64,000 nt of DNA from UTCHB3 sp964371075 (GCA_964371075.1 CAYJKN010000003.1:248001-312000); one strand, 5' to 3'; shown: positions 46,081 through 55,863, counted from the stretch's first letter. Notes: generated by a model not told the origin, from the letters alone. Program-made: numbers and translations.

Positions 46081-48571
46081 CGAACTAAAGTATTACCCTG
46101 CGATACCGTTTGTTATCGCTTTGTCCCTTGGGATTCTTTTTCAGGATACCATTCCGCTCCCCTTATTCTACCTCCTTTCAGTCGCCTCTCTAACTCTATT
46201 ATTAATTATATTCTTAAAAAGAAGAGGATTAATCCGCCTGATTCCCCTTCTTTCACTTTTATTGGGCTATAGCACCGGTTCAATTCTCTTTACAATCTCA
46301 ACAAAGGATTTTAACGAAGACCCCATTTATCACAAAAAAATGAGCCACATACAAGTAACTGCAACTGTGGATAAAATCATGGAGATAAATTCAGAAAAGG
46401 TGGAATTCACGGGGAGTGTTATTGAAGCATCTTACGATTCTGTTTTTAAAGATGTCACCACCGGTAAAAAAAACAGGATAAAACTGACAAAAAGGTTTCA
46501 AGGGGGTATCGAAATTGTATTTAAGATTAAAGAACTTGAGGACTCACTCCTGAGTATCTTCAAAATGGAACTGATCCCAGGCAGAATCATTGACCTTACC
46601 GGTAAATTCACTATTCCACCAAAGAAACGAAATCCCGGTGGATTTGATTATCATGACTATCTAAAACGACAAAACATTTCTGGACAGGTTTATATCGATA
46701 AAGATTCGGCTATCAAAATCACCGGTAAATATTCTCCATTATCCGGAAAAATTTATCTCATCCGTAAGGCAATTGGAGAAAGGATTGATGAACTTCATTC
46801 TCCGGCCACAGCTGCTATTCTGCGGGGTCTGATAATAGCTGACAGAACCGAAATCGATGAAGATGTGATAAATGGTTATGTAAATACCGGAATCGCCCAC
46901 ATTCTCGCTGTTTCAGGTTTTAATGTGGCTGTTATTTATCTGCTTACGCTTTTGTTATTACAAAAAGTCAGACATAAAAACCGTCTTCTTGAACTCGTTT
47001 TGAGACTTTTTGTGCTTCTCCTTTTTCTGGTAATTACACAGTTTCAAACTACTGTGGTTAGAGCGGTCCTGATGTTTACTGTCCATTCTGTCCTCTTTTA
47101 TTCCGGCAGGCTAAATAACAGATGGAACACGCTTGCGATAACAGCACTTCTGATTTTGGTTTTTCACCCGCAAGACCTCTTTTCGGTTAGTTTCCAGCTC
47201 TCTGTTGTTGCAGTCGGAAGTCTGTTTGTAGCAGAAGACGTTGTTTCAGGAATCAGATTTGGTCTAAACTCAAAAATTGTCAACCTAAAAAACGGAGCTT
47301 ACAAGGAGATAATGACCCGGATTTCTGATTCATGGATTGTAAGACAATCGTTTGATCTGATTTTGATTACTCTTCTTGTACAATTTGGAATGCTTCCTTT
47401 TTTGATAATCTACTTTGGTAAAATATCTCTCCTCTCACTGCCGGCAAATTTGGTAGCAATTCCAACTTCGTCCGGTTTACTCATTAATGGATTGGTGACT
47501 TTACTAATCTCTCCAATATCCACAAAAGTTGCATCAATATTTGCTGCCGGTTCAGATTTTGCAAATAATCTGTTAAACTCCTTTATTTTTTCACTCGAGG
47601 ATTTAGGTTTGGGGATAATCGAGTATGGATCATTCACATTTTACGATGTAGTTGTTTTTTATCTCCTGATCGTTTTGTTGAGTATCATTTTTGTCCGAAA
47701 AAGTGAATGGAAATGGCGGTTTGTTGCTTTATTTGCGGCTGTAATAATTTTCGCTATCTCTCATCTGGTTACAGTTTCATCCCCCTTAAAGCCGGGTTAT
47801 TCACATATTATGGCGATCGATGTGGGGCAAGGAGATTGTTATTTACTCCGCACGCCTGACAATACGACAATCCTGATAGATGCAGGTGATCTTGAAAAGA
47901 GTTTTGATGCAGGGAAAATGACAGTTATTCCCGTTCTAAAAAAACTTGGGATCGATAAAATAAATGCCGCGTTTGTCTCACACTACGATAGTGATCATAC
48001 AGGTGGGATGATTTCTCTTATCCGTTCCGGGATTATAGGAAAACTTTACCTGCCACCACCGGATACGACAAATGTTGACGATCTTACACTTTTTAATTTA
48101 CTCAGCCGGCATGAAAATTTTGAAATAATCAAAAAGGGAATACTTTTCTCAAAAGAGAATATTTCAATTGAATTACTTTCAGATATTGATTCAATTCCAA
48201 TGGAATCGGGTTCCAACCAAAGAAGTGCGGTTCTCATGGCAACGCTTGAAAATCAAAAAATCCTCTTCATGGGTGACCTTGAAAAAGATGGTGAAATGGA
48301 GTTATTGAGAAAAAATATAAATTTGAAATGTGATTTCTTAAAAGTTGGGCATCATGGCAGCCGCTTTGGCACTTCAAGTAAATTTCTCAGTAGTGCCCGG
48401 CCTGCATTCTCACTCATTAGTGCAGGTGTGGCAAACGGGTATAATCACCCTCATCCCTTTGTAATCGAAAGACTTGAAAATCAGAACTGTAGAATTTTCA
48501 GAACCGATCTCGAAGGTGCATTAATTTTTAGAATTGAAAATGGAACAATTATGAAAGTGAATTGGAGATAA
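46061..48571 (+). CDS. comEC: ComEC/Rec2 DNA-uptake channel protein
   Basis: This 836-residue inner-membrane protein is expected to conduct single-stranded DNA into the cytoplasm during natural transformation. The N-terminal region has two or three membrane helices and an OB-like domain (~90-230). The competence domain (~255-560) contains GIAHILAVSGFNVAVIYLL and many helices. The C-terminal metallo-beta-lactamase-like domain (~580-836) retains MAIDVGQGDCYLL, VSHYDSDHTGGM and GHHGSRFGTSS. It overlaps the preceding metalloenzyme gene by 20 bases. No other competence gene is in the window, and ComEC alone does not prove competence. Confidence 0.93.
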   Translation: MKSLSLDELKYYPAIPFVIALSLGILFQDTIPLPLFYLLSVASLTLLLIIFLKRRGLIRLIPLLSLLLGYSTGSILFTISTKDFNEDPIYHKKMSHIQVTATVDKIMEINSEKVEFTGSVIEASYDSVFKDVTTGKKNRIKLTKRFQGGIEIVFKIKELEDSLLSIFKMELIPGRIIDLTGKFTIPPKKRNPGGFDYHDYLKRQNISGQVYIDKDSAIKITGKYSPLSGKIYLIRKAIGERIDELHSPATAAILRGLIIADRTEIDEDVINGYVNTGIAHILAVSGFNVAVIYLLTLLLLQKVRHKNRLLELVLRLFVLLLFLVITQFQTTVVRAVLMFTVHSVLFYSGRLNNRWNTLAITALLILVFHPQDLFSVSFQLSVVAVGSLFVAEDVVSGIRFGLNSKIVNLKNGAYKEIMTRISDSWIVRQSFDLILITLLVQFGMLPFLIIYFGKISLLSLPANLVAIPTSSGLLINGLVTLLISPISTKVASIFAAGSDFANNLLNSFIFSLEDLGLGIIEYGSFTFYDVVVFYLLIVLLSIIFVRKSEWKWRFVALFAAVIIFAISHLVTVSSPLKPGYSHIMAIDVGQGDCYLLRTPDNTTILIDAGDLEKSFDAGKMTVIPVLKKLGIDKINAAFVSHYDSDHTGGMISLIRSGIIGKLYLPPPDTTNVDDLTLFNLLSRHENFEIIKKGILFSKENISIELLSDIDSIPMESGSNQRSAVLMATLENQKILFMGDLEKDGEMELLRKNINLKCDFLKVGHHGSRFGTSSKFLSSARPAFSLISAGVANGYNHPHPFVIERLENQNCRIFRTDLEGALIFRIENGTIMKVNWR

Positions 48572-48575
48572 ACAG

Positions 48576-49715
48576 TTGATTCAGACGATTGGATTTCTTG
48601 GAGGTGGTCAACTTGCACGAATGTCGGCGCTTGCAGCTTACAGACTTGGATTTAAAGTGGCGGTTTTTGAATCAATTGCCAACTCCCCTGCGGGAATGTT
48701 AACAAAACTCGATTTTCCCGGTTCAATAAATGATGATCAAAAACTCAAGGAGTTTGCTGAAGCTTGTGATATCATCACTCTGGAAAATGAGTTCATCGAT
48801 CCGTCCCGACTGGAACTTCTGCAGTCATTTGCGAAAAATGTTTTTCCATCGCCACATACCATTTCTCTAATTCAGGATAAATTGATTCAAAAACAAACAT
48901 TTAAGTCTCAGGGACTGCCTGTTCCTGATTTTGTACCGGTGACAAATTCCTCATCTTATGATTCATTATCCTCCACCCTTGGTTCAGAGTTTTTATTAAA
49001 ATCCAGAAAAATGGGTTATGATGGTTATGGGAACCATTTTGTTAAAAATTCCGATGATTTCTGTGAAGGGATGAAGAAATTGACTTCACGACACGATAAC
49101 ATTATGGCTGAACAGAAGATTGAATTTGTGAAGGAATTGGCGGTTATGGTTGCAATTAATTCCACGGGTACGGCAGTTTATCCTGTGGTTGAGACAATTC
49201 AGGAGAACCACATCTGTAAGTTGGTAATCGCCCCTGCTGACATCTCCCCTGATACCCGTAGTAAAGTTGAAATGATTGCCGTTGAAGCAGTGAAATCAGT
49301 TGAAGGTAAGGGAATATTTGGTGTGGAAATGTTTTTTACTGCCGACGAAGAAATTTTTATCAATGAAATCGCTCCGCGCCCTCACAACTCAGGACATTAT
49401 ACTATTGAAGGATGTGTAACTTCACAATTTGAGAACCATATTCGTGCTGTTCTTGATCTTCCTTTTGGAGATACTTCATTGGTCGATGATTGTTCTGTTA
49501 TGATTAATACTCTTGGCAAATATCCCGGAGAAGGCAAAATTATAAACTATGATGAGATTCTCACTGAGCCGGGGGTTCACCTCCATTTTTACGGAAAATC
49601 CGAGTCGCGAAAAGGAAGAAAAATGGGGCACTTGACAATGAACGGCAAAAATGTAAATGATTTAATCTCAACACTTGAAAGAGTGGAAAAAACTTTAATT
49701 ATTGGAAAGAATTGA
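48576..49715 (+). CDS. purK: 5-(carboxyamino)imidazole ribonucleotide synthase
   Basis: This 379-residue ATP-grasp enzyme carboxylates aminoimidazole ribonucleotide using bicarbonate and ATP, in partnership with PurE. The N-terminal IGFLGGGQLARMSALAAYRLG, the core KSRKMGYDGYGNHFV and IAPRPHNSGHYTIEGC are diagnostic. The start is TTG, supported by GGAG eight bases upstream and by the absence of any ATG before the conserved glycine loop. It lies 4 bases after comEC and overlaps the purE reading frame region. Confidence 0.94.
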   Translation: MIQTIGFLGGGQLARMSALAAYRLGFKVAVFESIANSPAGMLTKLDFPGSINDDQKLKEFAEACDIITLENEFIDPSRLELLQSFAKNVFPSPHTISLIQDKLIQKQTFKSQGLPVPDFVPVTNSSSYDSLSSTLGSEFLLKSRKMGYDGYGNHFVKNSDDFCEGMKKLTSRHDNIMAEQKIEFVKELAVMVAINSTGTAVYPVVETIQENHICKLVIAPADISPDTRSKVEMIAVEAVKSVEGKGIFGVEMFFTADEEIFINEIAPRPHNSGHYTIEGCVTSQFENHIRAVLDLPFGDTSLVDDCSVMINTLGKYPGEGKIINYDEILTEPGVHLHFYGKSESRKGRKMGHLTMNGKNVNDLISTLERVEKTLIIGKN

Positions 49716-49717
49716 CA

Positions 49718-50215
49718 ATGGACAAAGATAAAATCCTGGCAGGAATTATCATGGGGAGTGATTCTGACCTCCCGGTTATGAAAGAAGCAGCAAAAGTTCT
49801 TGAAGATTTTGGTGTTGTGTACGAGATAAAAATTGTATCAGCTCACAGGACACCTGATCTGCTTTCAGAGTATGCCAAAAACGCCCACCTAAGAGGCCTT
49901 AAGGTAATCATTGCAGGAGCAGGCGGTGCCGCTCATCTTCCGGGAATGACAGCAGCGTCAACACCACTCCCTGTAATTGGTGTACCAGTGAAACTTAAAT
50001 CCCTCGATGGAATGGATTCGTTACTCTCAATCGTCCAGATGCCCGGAGGTGTTCCTGTGGCTACAGTAGCGATCGACCAGGCAAAAAATGCGGGACTTCT
50101 TGCTGTACAGATTCTCTCGGTTGCCGATTCATCCCTGCTCGAAAAAATGATCGACTACAAAAAATCGTTGTCAGACATGGTACTGCAAAAAAACAAGGAT
50201 TTAAGTTCTAAATAA
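49718..50215 (+). CDS. purE: N5-carboxyaminoimidazole ribonucleotide mutase (class I PurE)
   Basis: This 165-residue class I PurE converts the PurK product N5-CAIR to CAIR in de novo purine synthesis. Motifs are GIIMGSDSDLPVMKEA, VSAHRTPDLLSEYA, AGAGGAAHLPGMTAA and IVQMPGGVPVATVA. I use the ATG at 49718 with GGAAAG eight bases upstream, rather than the TTG two codons earlier that overlaps the purK stop. Its 3' end overlaps that of the convergent LD-carboxypeptidase gene by 8 bases, and no terminator is visible. Confidence 0.95.
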   Translation: MDKDKILAGIIMGSDSDLPVMKEAAKVLEDFGVVYEIKIVSAHRTPDLLSEYAKNAHLRGLKVIIAGAGGAAHLPGMTAASTPLPVIGVPVKLKSLDGMDSLLSIVQMPGGVPVATVAIDQAKNAGLLAVQILSVADSSLLEKMIDYKKSLSDMVLQKNKDLSSK

Positions 50216-51134
50216 CCGCTTTTTCAAGAAACTTTACTTTGTTGTTATTTGAGTCGATCTTCACTCTGATTCCCAATGGAATTGTAAAAAGGTCATCAAT
50301 ATGCCCAAAGGGAAAATTGGTGATCACAGGTTTATCAATTTTTGAAATATAGTCCTCAAAAACTTCAGCCTGAGTCAGGGTAGGACCGTCACTCGGGTCG
50401 CCTTCAGTGAACTTTCCAAATATAAACCCGGCAGCTTTTTCAAAATAACCGTTGATCCTTAACTGATTTAAAAATCTGTCAATTCGGTAAGGAGGTTCTG
50501 AAACATCTTCAAAAAAGAATATTTTACCATCGGGATCAGGTAGATATTCACTCCCCATCATTGAGCAAAATACAGCAAGATTACCTCCGGAAATTATCCC
50601 TTCGGATTCACCTTTAGAATTTCCTCCCAATACAGAATCTTCATGTGAATCAACTTCACCAAACCAGCCATCTGCAACCGTAGCGAAAAAATTGTTAATC
50701 GTATAGTCTGACAATTTTCCTCCAAAATCCACTGCAACCATCGGACCGGAAAATGTTATCAGGCCGGTCTTAGCGAAAAATGCCATTTGGAGAGTTGTTA
50801 AATCGCTGTATCCACAAAATATTTTTGGGTTCTCTTTTATTAGTTGATAGTTGATCCCGGGTAAAAGTCGTCCTGCCCCATAACCTCCTCTAAGAGAAAT
50901 TATCGCTTTTACTTCAGGGTTGGAGAAAGCCCAGTGTATGTCAGAGATACGCTCTTCATCACTTCCCGCGAGGTAGCCTCGCTGTTTCATCGCATTTGGT
51001 GCCAAAACCGTTTTATAACCCTTGTCTTCAAGAAATTTTCTCCCCTGTTCAACTCTTAAAATATTTCCCGGAGTGGATGCAGGAGTGATCAAAGCGATCA
51101 GGTCATTTTTCATTAATCTGTTTGGTTTTATCAA
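50208..51134 (-). CDS. LD-carboxypeptidase, S66 family
   Basis: This 308-residue serine peptidase of family S66 (LdcA/MccF-like) typically removes the terminal D-Ala from murein tetrapeptides during peptidoglycan recycling. The start is TTG: IKPNRLMKNDLIALITPAS matches the family N-terminus, and the later ATG would remove it. The nucleophile Ser is in FCGYSDLTTL, the catalytic Glu in FFEDVSEPPYRIDR and the His in FPFGHIDD. There is no signal peptide, so it acts in the cytoplasm. It could alternatively be a self-immunity MccF-type enzyme, but no peptide-antibiotic gene is nearby. Confidence 0.9.
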   Translation of the reverse strand: MIKPNRLMKNDLIALITPASTPGNILRVEQGRKFLEDKGYKTVLAPNAMKQRGYLAGSDEERISDIHWAFSNPEVKAIISLRGGYGAGRLLPGINYQLIKENPKIFCGYSDLTTLQMAFFAKTGLITFSGPMVAVDFGGKLSDYTINNFFATVADGWFGEVDSHEDSVLGGNSKGESEGIISGGNLAVFCSMMGSEYLPDPDGKIFFFEDVSEPPYRIDRFLNQLRINGYFEKAAGFIFGKFTEGDPSDGPTLTQAEVFEDYISKIDKPVITNFPFGHIDDLFTIPLGIRVKIDSNNNKVKFLEKAVI

Positions 51135-51275
51135 TTTTCTGTCTTTTTTTTGTATGTTAATTTTTGGTTATGTTTCAGTTCTGTAATTGATTTACAATTC
51201 ATTTATGAGTAATTTTGAAATTGGTTTTTCTAATTTAAGGTGAAATTAATTTTAACACAAATGCGAAAGCTATAA

Positions 51276-52349
51276 ATGAGTAAAAATATTTTGTTCATTG
51301 GTGGTTCCATGAATCAGACAACAATGATGCACAAAATATCAAAATATTTTCAAGATGATAATGTTTACTTCTCTCCCTATTATGGGCATGGGTACATCCA
51401 TTTTCTTGTTAAAATCGGGATGCTTGATTTTTCAATTCTTGGCGGCAGGTTTTTTGCGAACACAATGAAGTATTTCGAGGAGAACAATCTAAAAGTTGAT
51501 TACAGAGGGTTGCAAAGAGAATATGATCTCGTTTTTACCTGCCAGGATCTTATTTTCCCAAAAAACATAAAAAAAACCAGAGTGGTTCTTGTTCAGGAAG
51601 GAATGACCGACCCCAAAAGTATCATGTATTGGCTGGTAAAATATCTCAATTTCCCTCGCTACTCTGCAAGCACCGCTGCTACAGGGCTCTCAGATTTTTA
51701 TGATCTCTTTTGTGTTGCATCTGAAGGTTATAAAAAAATGTTTATAAAAAATGGAATAAAAGAGAATAAAATTGTAGTAACCGGAATTCCAAATTTTGAT
51801 GATCTGAACAAATATAGAGGTAATAATTTCCCTTATCATGGATTTGCCCTCGTTGCAACCTCTGATGCACGAGAAACATTTAAAATAGAGGATCGTAAGG
51901 GATTTATCAAAAATGCAATAAAAATTGCCGCCGGAAAACAATTGATTTTTAAACTTCATCCAAATGAAAATTTTGAAAGAGCTACAAAAGAAATTAAAAA
52001 ACTTGTCCCCGATGCAATTGTTCTCACTTCAGGTGATATTAACGAGATGATTGCAAATGCAGATGTATTGATCACCCAATATTCTTCGTGTGTTTATACC
52101 GGGCTTGCTCTCGGAAAAGAAGTACATTCTTATTTTGATCTTAATGAATTAAAACAACTTAATCCGATCCAAAATGGAGGTGTCTCAGCCGGAATGATTG
52201 CTGATCTTGGACATAAACTATTAAAGATTGATGTTCATGAAGTTAAATCCAAAGGGAAAAAGAACCTTAAAATTATTGATGACCCGATTCCATCAAATAT
52301 AAGGGATTTATATAGTTCTACATTTTCACAACCAGTCGCAACCGAGTAA
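51276..52349 (+). CDS. GT-B glycosyltransferase-like protein, first gene of sugar operon
   Basis: This 357-residue protein has no signal peptide and reads like a GT-B/UDP-GlcNAc-2-epimerase-fold enzyme. It has an N-terminal Rossmann start (NILFIGGSMNQTTMMHKI), KTRVVLVQEGMTDP, a mid-domain VVTGIPNFDDLNKY, and a C-terminal FKLHPNENFERATKE with IANADVLITQYSSCVYTGLALGKEVHSYFDL. The last motif is like that of CDP-glycerol/sialyl-type transferases and capsule enzymes. It begins a seven-gene plus-strand operon, 3 bases before the cytidylyltransferase gene, so it may transfer the sugar activated there. Acceptor and donor are inferred only from context. Confidence 0.7.
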   Translation: MSKNILFIGGSMNQTTMMHKISKYFQDDNVYFSPYYGHGYIHFLVKIGMLDFSILGGRFFANTMKYFEENNLKVDYRGLQREYDLVFTCQDLIFPKNIKKTRVVLVQEGMTDPKSIMYWLVKYLNFPRYSASTAATGLSDFYDLFCVASEGYKKMFIKNGIKENKIVVTGIPNFDDLNKYRGNNFPYHGFALVATSDARETFKIEDRKGFIKNAIKIAAGKQLIFKLHPNENFERATKEIKKLVPDAIVLTSGDINEMIANADVLITQYSSCVYTGLALGKEVHSYFDLNELKQLNPIQNGGVSAGMIADLGHKLLKIDVHEVKSKGKKNLKIIDDPIPSNIRDLYSSTFSQPVATE

Positions 52350-52352
52350 CAT

Positions 52353-53165
52353 TTGATAATTCCATCTGATAAAATTGCAACAATCGTACAAGCTCGAATG
52401 TCTTCCTCGAGACTCCCCTTTAAAGTGATGGTGTCTCTTGCAGGAAAACCATTATTACAAAGAATGATCGAAAGGGTGAATGCCTCGATTCTGAAAGGGA
52501 CCGTTATTGTTGCAACCTCCACCGAATTATCCGATGATCCAATCGAATCTTTTTGTAAAAAAGAAGGGATCAGGTGTTTCAGAGGTAGTCTTATCGATCT
52601 TCTCGAACGACATCTTCAGGCGGCTGAAGAAGTAAACGCTGATTATGTATTAAAAATCCCGTCCGATGTACCACTTATCGACCCAGATGTTATAAACAGA
52701 GTCGTTAACTATTTTTTCAAAAATAGTGATAAATTCGACTATGTGAGTAATCTGCATCCTGCGACCTATCCGGATGGAAATGATGTTGAAATCATGACAA
52801 TGGATGTCTTGAGAAAAGCACATAAAATGGCAACCATGCCGATGGAGAGAGAGCATACCACACCCTGGATTTGGGAAAATCCTGAGATAAACCGAATTGG
52901 TAATGTCGTATGGGAAACCGGGCTCGACTATTCGATGACACATCGTTGGACGATTGACTATGAAGAGGATTATCTGTTTATCAAAAAAATTTATGATGAA
53001 CTTTATTCGCCTGAGAAACATTTTTCAATGTACGACATCCTTTCCCTTCTTGAGAGAAATCCTGAAATTGCCGCAATTAACAATAAATATGCCGGTGTTA
53101 ATTGGTACAGAAATCACCTGAAAGAACTTAAGACAGTAACAGCTAATCAAACAAAAGTTATTTAA
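52353..53165 (+). CDS. SpsF/NeuA-like cytidylyltransferase
   Basis: This 270-residue nucleotidyltransferase has the N-terminal loop KIATIVQARMSSSRLPFKVMVSLAGKPLLQRMI of the SpsF / CMP-sugar synthetase group and the metal-site segment YVLKIPSDVPLIDPDVINRVV. It also has NGNDVEIM-type and HTTPWIWENP motifs seen in SpsF proteins. It should activate an acidic sugar with CTP. The start is TTG, 3 bases after the glycosyltransferase gene; no ATG precedes the conserved loop. The gene order next to NeuB-like, phosphatase and aminotransferase genes supports a nonulosonate or Kdo-like substrate, but that is an inference. Confidence 0.83.
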   Translation: MIIPSDKIATIVQARMSSSRLPFKVMVSLAGKPLLQRMIERVNASILKGTVIVATSTELSDDPIESFCKKEGIRCFRGSLIDLLERHLQAAEEVNADYVLKIPSDVPLIDPDVINRVVNYFFKNSDKFDYVSNLHPATYPDGNDVEIMTMDVLRKAHKMATMPMEREHTTPWIWENPEINRIGNVVWETGLDYSMTHRWTIDYEEDYLFIKKIYDELYSPEKHFSMYDILSLLERNPEIAAINNKYAGVNWYRNHLKELKTVTANQTKVI

Positions 53166-53198
53166 ATTTAAAAGAATTGAAAACAGCGAAAGTTGAAG

Positions 53199-54530
53199 AT
53201 GAAAAATAAAATTGCGTTTAATGAAAATTATCCTGATATAACAGAATCTGATTTGTTGTATCATAGAGCTCTGGGTTTGATTCCCTCGGTAACTCAAACA
53301 CTTGCAAAGGGACCGGGTCAATATGTAAATGGTGTAGCTCCCAAATATCTACAAAGAGGGAGAAACGCACATGTCTGGGATGTTGACGGGAATGAATATA
53401 TCGATTTAAATATGGGAATAGGGCCCCTCTCCATTGGTTATGCGATTCCTGAGATTGATGATGCGATTAGAGCACAGCTTGAAGATGGAATTACCTTTTC
53501 GATGATGCATCCACTTGAAGTGGAAGTTGCTGAGTTGATCAGAGATGTTGTACCAAATACGGAATCTGTTAGGTACAGCAAAACCGGAGCTGATGTGGTG
53601 AGTGCTGCGGTTCGACTCGCACGAGCATTTACAAAAAAGGATAAAATTCTCTGCTGCGGCTACCATGGATGGCACGACTGGTATATCGCTGTAACGGACA
53701 GGAACAACGGTATCCCGTCAGTAATTGAAGACCTGACTTTTACGTTCAATTATAACGATATCGAATCAGTTAAAGATTCGATTGATGACGATGTAGCATG
53801 TGTCATTCTTGAACCTTTTGTTTTTCAAGCACCAACCAATAATTTCCTTCAGGAACTGCGAAAACTATGTGATGATAAAGGTATCCTCCTGATATTTGAT
53901 GAGATGTGGACTGGTTTTCGTGTCTCCCTGGGTGGAGCACAGGAATATTTTGGTGTAAGAGCCGACATGGCACTTTTCTCAAAAGCGGTAGCCAACGGTA
54001 TGCCACTTGCAATTCTTACAGGCAGAGCCGATATTATGGCACTTCTTGATAAGGATGTATTTTTCTATACAACTTTTGGAGGTGAAGCACTTTCACTTGC
54101 AGCAGCCAAAGCAACCATTGAGTACATGCAGAAGAATGATGTTCAAAGAGTTATCGCTGAAAAGGGAAAAAGACTTCGTGAGGGTTACAATGAAATAGCA
54201 TCATCTCTTGGGATGGATTATACATCCTGTTCAGGTTTTGATTGCCGAACAATCATGACTTTTGATGCTTCTGCCGGTAACCCATTAGAAATGAAATCAC
54301 TGGTTCAGCAGGAGATGATAAAAAGAGGTGTTTTATGGGGAGGATTTCATAATGTAAGTTTTAGTTTAACCGAATCAGATATCGATCACATTCTGGCTGC
54401 TTACGCTGAGGTTTTACCCATTCTAAAAAATGCTGTTGATTTTAGGAATGTCTCAAAACTTCTCAGAGGTGAGCCTGTCTCCCCTGTTTTCAGAAAAACA
54501 TCAAATTTTAACATGAAACCGAAACATTGA
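53199..54530 (+). CDS. Class III aminotransferase, glutamate-1-semialdehyde-aminomutase-like
   Basis: This 443-residue PLP enzyme of aminotransferase class III is close to HemL (glutamate-1-semialdehyde aminomutase). Signatures are VWDVDGNEYIDLNMGIGPLSIGYA, YHGWHDWY, LIFDEMWTGFRVSLGGAQEYFGV and the PLP lysine Lys262 in LFSKAVANGMPLAIL. True HemL proteins have different surroundings, and here the gene sits inside a sugar operon, so a sugar aminotransferase is more likely. I use the ATG at 53199 rather than a TTG two codons earlier. Its stop is 2 bases before the SDR gene. Which carbon or sugar it aminates is unknown. Confidence 0.82.
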   Translation: MKNKIAFNENYPDITESDLLYHRALGLIPSVTQTLAKGPGQYVNGVAPKYLQRGRNAHVWDVDGNEYIDLNMGIGPLSIGYAIPEIDDAIRAQLEDGITFSMMHPLEVEVAELIRDVVPNTESVRYSKTGADVVSAAVRLARAFTKKDKILCCGYHGWHDWYIAVTDRNNGIPSVIEDLTFTFNYNDIESVKDSIDDDVACVILEPFVFQAPTNNFLQELRKLCDDKGILLIFDEMWTGFRVSLGGAQEYFGVRADMALFSKAVANGMPLAILTGRADIMALLDKDVFFYTTFGGEALSLAAAKATIEYMQKNDVQRVIAEKGKRLREGYNEIASSLGMDYTSCSGFDCRTIMTFDASAGNPLEMKSLVQQEMIKRGVLWGGFHNVSFSLTESDIDHILAAYAEVLPILKNAVDFRNVSKLLRGEPVSPVFRKTSNFNMKPKH

Positions 54531-54532
54531 TT

Positions 54533-55339
54533 ATGAAGAATATATTCTCATTATCAGGCAAAACAGCAATTGTAACCGGTTCTTTGGGACTTATCGGGAA
54601 GTACCACTGTAAAGCTCTGTATGATGCCGGAGCAAATTTGATCGTCACGGATTTTGATGAAGCAGGTTGCCATAATTTTGCCATGGAGTTAGGCAACAGA
54701 GCAGCAGGTGTAGGCGCAGATATTACAAATGTTGATGATGTTAAAAGAGTCAGGGAAAATGCTTTGAATCGTTTTGGGTCTATAGATGCTCTGGTGAATA
54801 ATGCTGCTATTAATGATAAGTTTGAAGACCCGGCTGCTGCACTGGAGCAGTCGATGTTCGAAAATTATCCAATTGGTCTCTGGCAAAAATCGCTGGATGT
54901 CAATGTTACCGGAATGTTCCTTTGTTCACAGATAATCGGTAAGGTTATGGCAGATCAAGGGCGGGGCAGTATAATCAATGTTGCTTCCACCTATGGTATA
55001 GTGGCTCCAAATCAGGATCTTTATATCGATGTCAATGGCGAACAAAAGTTCTTTAAGTCTCCTGCATATCCTGTTACCAAAGGAGCAGTTATTTCTTTTA
55101 CAAGGTTTTTGGCAGCCTATTGGGGAGCAAAGGGAGTACGGGTTAATACTTTGTCTCCGGGTGGTGTTGAGAATGGTCAGGATGATTTTTTTGTTAATGA
55201 ATATGCAAAGAGGACCCCTCTTAAACGGATGGCTTTGCCCTCCGATTATATGGGAGCAGTTGTTTTTTTGGCGTCAGATGCTTCTTCTTATATGACGGGT
55301 TCAAATTTGGTAGTTGATGGAGGTTTTACGATTTGGTAA
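54533..55339 (+). CDS. SDR-family oxidoreductase in sugar operon
   Basis: This 268-residue short-chain dehydrogenase has the nucleotide loop TGSLGLIGKYHC, the NNAAIND strand, the catalytic Ser in INVASTYGIV and Tyr/Lys in YPVTKGAVISF, and the C-terminal NTLSPGGVENGQ and MTGSNLVVDGGFTIW. An insert between the Ser and Tyr motifs (NQDLYIDVNGEQKFFKSP) is typical of SDRs in nonulosonate/legionaminate clusters such as PtmA. Together with the preceding aminotransferase it could oxidise a hydroxyl to a keto group and so allow amination. The start is the ATG at 54533, just after the aminotransferase stop. Confidence 0.85.
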   Translation: MKNIFSLSGKTAIVTGSLGLIGKYHCKALYDAGANLIVTDFDEAGCHNFAMELGNRAAGVGADITNVDDVKRVRENALNRFGSIDALVNNAAINDKFEDPAAALEQSMFENYPIGLWQKSLDVNVTGMFLCSQIIGKVMADQGRGSIINVASTYGIVAPNQDLYIDVNGEQKFFKSPAYPVTKGAVISFTRFLAAYWGAKGVRVNTLSPGGVENGQDDFFVNEYAKRTPLKRMALPSDYMGAVVFLASDASSYMTGSNLVVDGGFTIW

Positions 55340-55863
55340 ATTTAGATGGACTTAAAATTCCAATTGATGTTGCCCGCAATAAAGCAAAAGCACTTAAATT
55401 GGTAATTACTGATGTTGATGGTGTCCTAACCGATACGGGGGTTTATTATTCGGCTGATGGTGAACTAATGAAGCGGTTTTCGATCAGAGATGGCATGGGA
55501 GTGGAGCGTCTCCGTACACAATGTAATGTGGACACAGGGATAATGACAGGCGAAAATTCCTCAGCAGTATTAAAAAGGGCTGAGAAGTTAAAGATTACCC
55601 ACTATTTTCCCGGAACAAAAGATAAAAAAGCGACCATCCTCGAATTTTTTGATGATTATGATTTTAAGGCTGAGGATATTGCATTTATCGGAGATGACTA
55701 TAATGATGAGGAAGTGATCGGAGTTGCGAGTTTTACTGCTTGTCCCGCAGATGCGATGCCGTATATTAAGACTTTGGTTGATTATGTGTGTGATGTACCT
55801 GCAGGTTACGGTGCATTCAGAGATTTTGCAGAGTTGATTATTTTCTTGCGAAATGGTGATTAG
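55333..55863 (+). CDS. KdsC-like HAD phosphatase
   Basis: This 176-residue HAD phosphatase of the KdsC type has the catalytic motif TDVDGVLTDTG (Asp27 and Asp29), IRDGMGVERL, TGENSSAVLKRAEKL and the C-terminal metal Asps in FIGDDYNDEEVIG. KdsC releases phosphate from Kdo-8-phosphate, and relatives act on nonulosonate-9-phosphates. The TTG start is supported by GGAGG nine bases upstream and overlaps the SDR gene end by 7 bases. With NeuB three genes later in the pathway logic, it probably dephosphorylates the condensation product. That substrate is an inference. Confidence 0.87.
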   Translation: MVNLDGLKIPIDVARNKAKALKLVITDVDGVLTDTGVYYSADGELMKRFSIRDGMGVERLRTQCNVDTGIMTGENSSAVLKRAEKLKITHYFPGTKDKKATILEFFDDYDFKAEDIAFIGDDYNDEEVIGVASFTACPADAMPYIKTLVDYVCDVPAGYGAFRDFAELIIFLRNGD

